Positions 29,014 to 32,968 of a stretch of 32,968 nucleotides of DNA are shown here, one piece after another. The stretch is from IMG/VR virus record IMGVR_UViG_3300028569_000103, positions 1 to 32,968 of that record; one strand, given 5' to 3'. Numbering within the stretch: the stretch's first letter is position 1; the number at the start of each line of letters is the position of its first letter. The DNA is from a virus. The notes under the pieces were generated by a model. The model searched no databases and was not told the DNA's origin. It worked only from the letters and a program-made list of their open reading frames with translations. The position numbers and the translations under genes were made by a program.

Positions 29014-29949
29014 TTGGGACGAATTAGAACAATTAAACCTGAATTTCCACAATCCGAAACTATGGGCAAAGTAAGCCGTGATGCACGCTTAACTTTTCTG
29101 CTTTTATTTACACTCGTCGATGACTCGGGGACATCTCGTGGAAACGTCGCGATGCTTCGTCGAAGCCTCTTCCCTTACGATGATGTGACCCAAGAGCAGA
29201 TGGACGGCTGGCTTTCTGAGCTTGCCGACGCAAAAGCCATCATTCGGTATCAAAGCGCCGAAGGTGATAATTACATCAAAATACCTAAGTGGGCGGAACA
29301 TCAGAAGATTGACCGCGCAAGCCCCTCAAAACTTCCCCAGTTTGACGACAATTCGACGACAATTCGACGACAATTCGACGAATCCTCGCGAGGGCTCGCC
29401 GTAGGATTGGAAGGGAATGGAAGGGAATGGAAGGGAATGGAAGGGAATGGATCTAGTGCACCCGCGCGAAGGCTCGCCGACAAGCCTCCGGCTGTCGGGC
29501 CGTCTCCAATTTCAGAAATCCGTACTTCGTTTTTAGAAAGTTTCGAAAAGGAGTTCGGAAGAAGCTACCCAGGTTGGGGCGTGAAAGAAAACGGCCAAGC
29601 TAAGGCCTGGCTCAAAAGCGTCAGCGTTGAAACGGCCAAGGAGCTTTGCCGCCTGTACCCGAAATGGAACGACCCTTGGGTAACAAAGCAGGGCCACCCA
29701 TTTGGGATTCTCGTAGCCCAATATGTGCAGCTCGATGCCTGGTCTAAGTCCCACAGGATTCTCGTTGACAAGATCGCCAAAGGTCGGGCAGTAGAGGCGG
29801 TAGACATCAAGAAAGCAGTTCAGTTGGAGGAACTAGATCGTGGAATACAGCACACCTACGAATCATCGCGGGATCGTCATGATGGCAGCGGAAAACTTCC
29901 GCATAAAACCTCGGACGGAATACCTATCACAAGCAGCGATTTTCTTTGA
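29014..29949 (+). CDS. Phage replication initiator-like protein
   Basis: A 311-residue protein. The TTG at 29014 is preferred because AGGGGG lies 4 bases upstream and it gives the classic opening GRIRTIKPEFPQSE; an earlier TTG at 28999 lacks a site. The N-terminal 100 residues (SRDARLTFLLLFTLVDDSGTSRGN, LFPYDDVTQEQMDGWLSEL, YIKIPKWAEHQKID) form the winged-helix DNA-binding domain of this common phage replication family. Residues about 111-146 are a repeat-encoded linker. The C-terminal helical domain (FEKEFGRSYPGWGVKENGQAKAWLK) may recruit the helicase loader. It is first in the early operon and its last 110 bases overlap the next gene. Confidence 0.8.
   Translation: MGRIRTIKPEFPQSETMGKVSRDARLTFLLLFTLVDDSGTSRGNVAMLRRSLFPYDDVTQEQMDGWLSELADAKAIIRYQSAEGDNYIKIPKWAEHQKIDRASPSKLPQFDDNSTTIRRQFDESSRGLAVGLEGNGREWKGMEGNGSSAPARRLADKPPAVGPSPISEIRTSFLESFEKEFGRSYPGWGVKENGQAKAWLKSVSVETAKELCRLYPKWNDPWVTKQGHPFGILVAQYVQLDAWSKSHRILVDKIAKGRAVEAVDIKKAVQLEELDRGIQHTYESSRDRHDGSGKLPHKTSDGIPITSSDFL
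29344..29381 (+). repeat. 11-bp tandem repeat in the replication gene (iteron-like)
   Basis: Unit GACGACAATTC is present three times in full, at 29344, 29355 and 29366, followed by a partial copy at 29377. The unit is not a multiple of three, so copies are read in different frames. An 11-bp period places the copies on nearly one face of the helix, as in initiator-binding iterons. Confidence 0.85.
29409..29450 (+). repeat. 10-bp tandem repeat in the replication gene
   Basis: Unit GGAAGGGAAT occurs four times in full, with two extra bases, starting 28 bases after the 11-bp array. The unit is purine-only apart from the final T on this strand. Change of copy number by one would shift the reading frame. 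Confidence 0.9.
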
Positions 29950-30370
29950 GAAACACTTTACCGAAGAGCAAACTAAACAATGCCTTAAGGTTGCTGTCGA
30001 AACGATGGATAACTTCCCTTCGGTTGCCGAAATTACAAAGCTGTCCGAGCGGCTGGGCTTCAAAAAAATATCAGAAGCTAAGCCGCAGATCATCGAGGAC
30101 GACTGCCAATGGTGCGACGGCTTCGGGATTGTTGCCATGTCCCCAGCTGATAGCTCTAGGCTTGCCCCCTTTCACTGCACTTACTGCGAGAACGGAGAGG
30201 CTATGAGGATCTTGACCTCGACAATGAGCGATGGGTCAATTGCTTCGGCACGGCAGGGCTGGTGCATAGGCTGGCGGCCACAAAATAAATTATTACTTGC
30301 TAGGTGCTTGGAAGCGGTAGAGGCCAAGAAAGTCAACCGTTTGCCCTACCGAGATGATCCCCATTACTAG
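29840..30370 (+). CDS. Zinc-finger replication accessory protein (helicase-loader candidate)
   Basis: A 176-residue protein. The GTG at 29840 has a strong GGAGGA site 7 bases upstream, better than the ATGs at 29879 and 29882. The N-terminal half is helical (TEYLSQAAIFFEKHFTEEQ, FPSVAEITKLSERLGF), and a zinc-binding pair CQWC / CTYC follows at about residues 89-124. The C-terminus is helical. Gene order (initiator, then a zinc-knuckle protein) resembles phage pairs of replication organiser and helicase loader, but no ATP-binding motif is present. It overlaps the initiator gene by 110 bases, so translation is linked. The function is inferred from position. Confidence 0.6.
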   Translation: MEYSTPTNHRGIVMMAAENFRIKPRTEYLSQAAIFFEKHFTEEQTKQCLKVAVETMDNFPSVAEITKLSERLGFKKISEAKPQIIEDDCQWCDGFGIVAMSPADSSRLAPFHCTYCENGEAMRILTSTMSDGSIASARQGWCIGWRPQNKLLLARCLEAVEAKKVNRLPYRDDPHY

Positions 30371-30390
30371 ATTCTTAACACAATCTTAAT

Positions 30391-30419
30391 TTGCTTAGTA
30401 AACTGTTTCTAGTTATATT
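30391..30419 (+). promoter_or_regulatory. Sigma70-type promoter before a leaderless small gene
   Basis: TTGCTT (30391-30396) and TATATT (30414-30419) with an ideal 17-bp spacer. The predicted start is at about 30426, exactly at the ATG of the 52-residue gene, which has no Shine-Dalgarno site. Confidence 0.6.
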
Positions 30420-30425
30420 GAAATC

Positions 30426-30584
30426 ATGATAAGCATTAAAATAAACGCAGAACAAGCCGCTATACTTCGAATCATGATCCGCGAAGCACTCGCAGAAGCC
30501 ACTAGCAAAGACAAGCTTAGTCAAGAGCGCGACATAGATTATATCGCAGCCCTCGAAGACCTCCTCAAGAAAGTGAGGGGGTAA
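30426..30584 (+). CDS. Small helical protein, probably leaderless
   Basis: A 52-residue frame beginning ISIKINAEQAAILRIMIRE and ending in a charged helix (YIAALEDLLKKVRG). It is bounded by a good promoter 7 bases upstream and shares a base with the next start (TAATG). No ribosome-binding site precedes the ATG. The amphipathic helices suggest a small DNA- or protein-binding factor. The product is not recognised. Confidence 0.6.
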   Translation: MISIKINAEQAAILRIMIREALAEATSKDKLSQERDIDYIAALEDLLKKVRG

Positions 30585-30865
30585 TGGACTACAAAGATTT
30601 CAAGGTCGATGAGTCCTGGGAGCACCAGGGCGTTGAATATTATCTTTTAGCCAAGGCTGAGATTAACGTGGTTCATTCTCGCTCAGGCGATCTTGAAACC
30701 TCATGGCCCGTCGCTGAGTTAGGCAACAAGGTAAACGTCTGGGAGATTGAAGTGCTCGCGTATACTTCCGATCATGAGGGATACGCAACCCCAGTCATAG
30801 AGCCCAGGATCATTGCCTCCGCTAAAGAATACATAACCAAAAACGCTCAACATTTTGCACGCTAA
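30584..30865 (+). CDS. Small hypothetical early protein
   Basis: A 93-residue protein with mixed beta and alpha segments (DESWEHQGVEYYLLAKAEINVV, NKVNVWEIEVLAYTSD) and a C-terminal helix (ASAKEYITKNAQHF). GAGGGGG just before the ATG and the one-base overlap with the upstream stop support the start. No family is recognised. It belongs to the operon from the 30391 promoter. Confidence 0.65.
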   Translation: MDYKDFKVDESWEHQGVEYYLLAKAEINVVHSRSGDLETSWPVAELGNKVNVWEIEVLAYTSDHEGYATPVIEPRIIASAKEYITKNAQHFAR

Positions 30866-30874
30866 GGAGTATCT

Positions 30875-31063
30875 ATGAAATATTTATTTTTACTCTTAAC
30901 CCTTTCTTCTCTCTCAGGCTGCGCAGGTATGGCTCACATGGGCCAAGCTCTCGGCAAAGGTATGCAGCAAAATGCACGTTACGGTTATCAGCAGCCACAA
31001 CGCCAACAAGTCTGCACGACTTCACCGAACGGCTTTGGTGGCTTTAGAACGGTGTGCAACTAA
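30875..31063 (+). CDS. Small lipoprotein
   Basis: A 62-residue protein with a signal peptide (LFLLLTLSSLSGC) and lipobox LSGC at residues 13-16. The mature part is glutamine/glycine-rich with two further cysteines (QQVCTTSPNG and the ending FRTVCN). The residue after the lipidated cysteine is alanine, which in E. coli would permit outer-membrane sorting. AAGGAG lies 5 bases upstream of the ATG. Expressed early, it may alter the cell surface or exclude other phages, but this is conjecture. Confidence 0.7.
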   Translation: MKYLFLLLTLSSLSGCAGMAHMGQALGKGMQQNARYGYQQPQRQQVCTTSPNGFGGFRTVCN

Positions 31064-31064
31064 T

Positions 31065-31316
31065 ATGACCCTAGACGACAAAGCTAGAGAAGAACTGGCA
31101 GAGCTTCTACGCACAACCCGAAAGAAACGCTGTACACAACGAGACATTGCCAACGAAATGGGGCTTGGATCGGCTCAATACGTTTCAAACGCTGAGCGTG
31201 GTGAAACAATGCCAAGCCTTGAAATGCTTAGGGCCTATCAGCAGCTAGACCCAAAGAACTTTAGAACCAAAGTGGCCTCAATCTTTTTTGATTCAGTTAG
31301 GAGAGCTTTAAAATGA
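31065..31316 (+). CDS. XRE/Cro-type HTH regulator
   Basis: An 83-residue DNA-binding protein. The helix-turn-helix is RDIANEMGLGSAQYVSNAERG at about residues 24-44, with the family's conserved SNAERGETMPS turn into the fourth helix. The start at 31065 follows the lipoprotein stop by one base; a longer frame from 30972 is only overlap. Such proteins repress phage promoters; the divergent control region at 28941-28995 is the obvious candidate target. There is no partner cI-like gene in the window, so lysogeny cannot be argued. Confidence 0.75.
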   Translation: MTLDDKAREELAELLRTTRKKRCTQRDIANEMGLGSAQYVSNAERGETMPSLEMLRAYQQLDPKNFRTKVASIFFDSVRRALK

Positions 31317-31801
31317 ATTTAGCATTACTTAACCAAGCCTATAACCAATTCCTAGAGCAGATCGAAAACGCTCAAGGCGAGATTGCCGACGAGACAGCCC
31401 TAGAAGAAGTCCAACGCGCTCTTGTCGCTAAGGTCGATCACGTCGCCTGGGTGCTCGATAAACTGGACGCTGACGCGGCTTTCTACACCGAACAGGCCGA
31501 TAAGCTCTATAACGCTGCCCAATCGCTCAAAAGGGCTCATGAGAGACTTAGATCATTCGTCTACTCGGTTGTTCAACAGACGCAAGATAAACGGCTTGAG
31601 GGCGAAACCGTGGCGTTTGGAGTTAAGAAAAGCCCGCCAGCCCTGCGGATTACCGATGAGTCACTGATTCCCGACCGTTTCCGCGTCCTAACCCCGTCGA
31701 TTGACAAGCCCGCTTTAAAGAAAGCTCTGGCTCAGGAAAGTATCCCAGGCGCATCCTTAGTGCAGGGTGAGAGTCTTCTGCGCACCCGTCCCAAAAAGTA
31801 G
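31313..31801 (+). CDS. Siphovirus Gp157-like protein
   Basis: A 162-residue protein whose helical centre (DHVAWVLDKLDADAAFYTEQADKLY, then AQSLKRAHERLRSFV) and beta segment (FGVKKSPPALRITDESLIPDRF) match the Gp157 family. This family recurs beside single-strand annealing and single-strand DNA-binding genes and may act in recombination or resistance, but its biochemical role is unsettled. The ATG overlaps the regulator stop by 4 bases. The erf-like gene follows 50 bases later. Confidence 0.8.
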   Translation: MNLALLNQAYNQFLEQIENAQGEIADETALEEVQRALVAKVDHVAWVLDKLDADAAFYTEQADKLYNAAQSLKRAHERLRSFVYSVVQQTQDKRLEGETVAFGVKKSPPALRITDESLIPDRFRVLTPSIDKPALKKALAQESIPGASLVQGESLLRTRPKK

Positions 31802-31802
31802 T

Positions 31803-31831
31803 TTACACAGCACATTAATATTAGTTAGACA
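31803..31831 (+). promoter_or_regulatory. Weak promoter candidate before erf
   Basis: TTTACA at 31803-31808 (five of six to a -35) is 17 bp from TTAGAC (a poor -10) in the 49-base gap before the annealing-protein gene. This gap is longer than usual in the operon. Low confidence. Confidence 0.25.
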
Positions 31832-31850
31832 GATCTTGTTGGAGGCAATC

Positions 31851-32423
31851 ATGAAATCATCACCCACTACGGCGGCCATCTTTACGGCCCTGGCTAAGGC
31901 GCAAGCTGAGCTTAAAAATGCAAAGTTTGACAGCCAAAACCCGCACTTTAGAAACAACTACGCATCACTAGAAAGCGTGCTTGAAACGATCAAGCCCGTC
32001 TTTGCTAAGCACGGCTTAGCCCTTTTCCAGTGTCCAGACCGCACCGAAGACGGCGGCTTCGTTCTCTCGAATATTCTCACCCACGAGTCTGGCGAGTTTA
32101 TTCAAACCGAGGCTCCGATCATTCTCACAAAGAACGACATGCAAGGACTCGGCTCCGCGATTACCTACCAACGCCGTTACTCAGCTCAAGGCATTGCTGG
32201 AATCGGATCGGACGACGATGACGGCAATGAAGCCTCTAAACCGGGCAACAAAGCGGGCGTTTACACAATTCCTTTTGGCAAACACAAGGGCAAGACCATT
32301 CCAGAGCTTGGCAAAGAAGAAGCGCGCAGCTACGGCTCGTGGCTGACGTCACAAGAGAAATCTAAGCAGGGAGACGAGTTGCTTGAGAAACTCCGAGAAT
32401 ACCTCGCTGAAAAGAAAGCTTGA
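31851..32423 (+). CDS. erf: ERF-family single-strand annealing protein
   Basis: A 190-residue recombinase. The start at 31851 has GGAGG 5 bases upstream; the longer open frame upstream is a shadow. The N-terminal domain reads AIFTALAKAQAELKNAKFDSQNPHFRNNYASL and contains GSAITYQRRYS at 101-111, with an acidic DDDDGN after it, all hallmarks of Erf. The C-terminal 55 residues hold FGKHKGKT (about 142-149), a separate small domain often attached to phage recombination or exonuclease proteins. Erf promotes annealing of complementary strands, helping genome circularisation and repair. Confidence 0.85.
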   Translation: MKSSPTTAAIFTALAKAQAELKNAKFDSQNPHFRNNYASLESVLETIKPVFAKHGLALFQCPDRTEDGGFVLSNILTHESGEFIQTEAPIILTKNDMQGLGSAITYQRRYSAQGIAGIGSDDDDGNEASKPGNKAGVYTIPFGKHKGKTIPELGKEEARSYGSWLTSQEKSKQGDELLEKLREYLAEKKA

Positions 32424-32613
32424 TGAATCAGACTTCCCCGAGATCCTACGGCTCTACGAGTTAGGCTGGGGGATTGACCGCATTGGGATTCATCTAAAGA
32501 TCAAGCACAGCCCTATCCTTCGATTTATCAAGGCCCAGGGCATCTGGAGAAACAAGGCACAGGCCGTTGCCGTTCGGGATCACACTTATAAAAGGACTTA
32601 TGAGAAGAAATAG
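32383..32613 (+). CDS. Small HTH-like protein after erf
   Basis: A 76-residue protein with a homeodomain-like helix-turn-helix (SDFPEILRLYELGWGIDRIGIHLKIKHSPILRFIKAQGIW) and a basic tail. The start is uncertain: a TTG at 32383 has GGGAG 9 bases upstream but overlaps erf by 41 bases. The domain begins only after the erf stop, at about residue 17. It probably binds DNA as a small regulator. Confidence 0.6.
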   Translation: MRNSENTSLKRKLDESDFPEILRLYELGWGIDRIGIHLKIKHSPILRFIKAQGIWRNKAQAVAVRDHTYKRTYEKK

Positions 32614-32728
32614 ACCGCTGATCACGCCTCAACAAATTGTAGAGTACTCAGTTATCGTCATCAGCATAGCTCTAGCCAGCGGAGCCGTGATGTTCATGGG
32701 CGAGATGGCGATGAGGATTTTGGGATAA
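32600..32728 (+). CDS. Small single-pass membrane protein
   Basis: A 42-residue frame with AAAGGA 3 bases before its ATG. The N-terminus is basic (RRNRPLITPQQ) and a hydrophobic helix follows (YSVIVISIALASGAVMFMG). The charge pattern suggests the N-terminus stays in the cytoplasm. It overlaps the HTH gene end by 14 bases. Short early membrane proteins of phages may modify the host envelope or exclude other phages, but the sequence gives no specific function. Confidence 0.55.
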   Translation: MRRNRPLITPQQIVEYSVIVISIALASGAVMFMGEMAMRILG

Positions 32729-32760
32729 CTGAATGAGAAACGGAATAAGGAGTATGAAAC

Positions 32761-32968
32761 ATGAGTAAGAAAAAATATACGTTAACAGAAGAACATAGGG
32801 CACTTTTGAAGCCCCACGCGGACAAGTGGATCGCAAACGGCATGAGCACAAAGCCGATGAATGATGAGGACCGCGAGGCTATGCGTAAAGCCGTTAAGGG
32901 TATGTACGCAGCAGCCAAGCTTAAAGAACCCAGAATCATCTTTGTCCCGTCTCCGATTGTCGGCGCTT
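32761..32968 (+). CDS. Hypothetical protein, truncated by the window end
   Basis: The gene begins at an ATG with AAGGAG 8 bases upstream and continues past the last base. The 69 residues visible include WIANGMSTKPMNDEDREAM, KGMYAAAKLKEPRIIFVPSP. I weakly recall a family with a W...T...DR...Y...L..P..I.WV.SP pattern (DUF6745-like), but this is not secure. No membrane or catalytic motif is visible in this part. Confidence 0.6.
   Translation, partial: MSKKKYTLTEEHRALLKPHADKWIANGMSTKPMNDEDREAMRKAVKGMYAAAKLKEPRIIFVPSPIVGA

Larger units (their letters stand above)
29344..29450. other. Candidate origin of replication
   Basis: Two helically phased tandem arrays (11 bp and 10 bp) lie within the linker-coding part of the replication initiator gene. 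In lambda and many related phages the origin is a set of iterons inside the initiator gene. The linker position lets the repeats exist without harming the folded domains. No strongly AT-rich unwinding segment is apparent next to it, which weakens the case. Confidence 0.5.

Noticed and set aside
31767-31850. Upstream extension of the annealing protein
   Set aside because: It overlaps the Gp157-like gene and lacks a start signal; GGAGG precedes the ATG at 31851 and Erf homology begins there.

Overview
This window is most of the genome of a tailed, double-stranded DNA phage (Caudoviricetes) with podovirus-like gene content. Ordered along the minus strand are a small-terminase candidate, large terminase, portal, scaffold, major capsid protein, a P22 gp4-like adaptor, tail fibre, a large tail hub or nozzle protein, three consecutive candidate DNA-ejection proteins, more fibre genes and a lysis cassette. 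I see no tape measure, sheath or tail-tube genes, which fits a short tail. Two or three genes encode lipobox proteins and two encode cell-wall enzymes, so the host is most likely Gram-negative. A fibre with a Sec-type signal peptide and GNVGIG-like adhesin motifs vaguely recalls Bdellovibrio-type surface fibres, but that is only a hint. No integrase, RNA polymerase or DNA polymerase is visible; the phage genome probably continues beyond both window ends.

Layout. (a) 1-830, plus strand: the end of a metallophosphoesterase gene and an HExxH metallopeptidase-like gene. They probably continue the early plus-strand operon if the genome is circular or permuted. (b) 781-4417, minus strand: RusA resolvase, small lipoprotein and membrane proteins, a lipoprotein lytic transglycosylase, an L,D-transpeptidase-like enzyme and an unrecognised protein. 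(c) 4417-18405: tail fibres, ejection proteins, tail hub and adaptor. (d) 18453-26384: capsid and packaging genes, with two GC-rich hairpins around the decoration and acidic-protein genes. (e) 26437-28842: a conserved hypothetical protein, HNH nuclease, Dam-type methylase with a long repeat, and a ParB-like protein. A roughly 200-bp non-coding stretch in this block looks structured on the opposite strand. (f) 28843-29013: divergent control region with overlapping opposed promoters and a terminator-bearing leader. (g) 29014-32968, plus strand: replication and recombination region with a replication initiator carrying iteron-like repeats, a zinc-finger partner, small genes, a Cro/XRE-type regulator, Gp157-like protein, Erf annealing protein and several small ORFs.

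The genes are tightly packed. Many neighbours share ATGA, GTGA or TAATG stop/start overlaps, which I used to choose starts. The minus strand looks like one long late operon running leftwards from the control region; the plus strand is the early replication operon running rightwards.

The points most worth following up are: two adjacent tandem repeats (11 bp and 10 bp units) inside the replication gene, a good candidate origin; the divergent switch with a short terminated leader RNA; the plus-strand structured RNA candidate; the secreted-type tail fibre; and the variable leucine repeat in the methylase. All family assignments come from reading the translated sequence; no database search was run.
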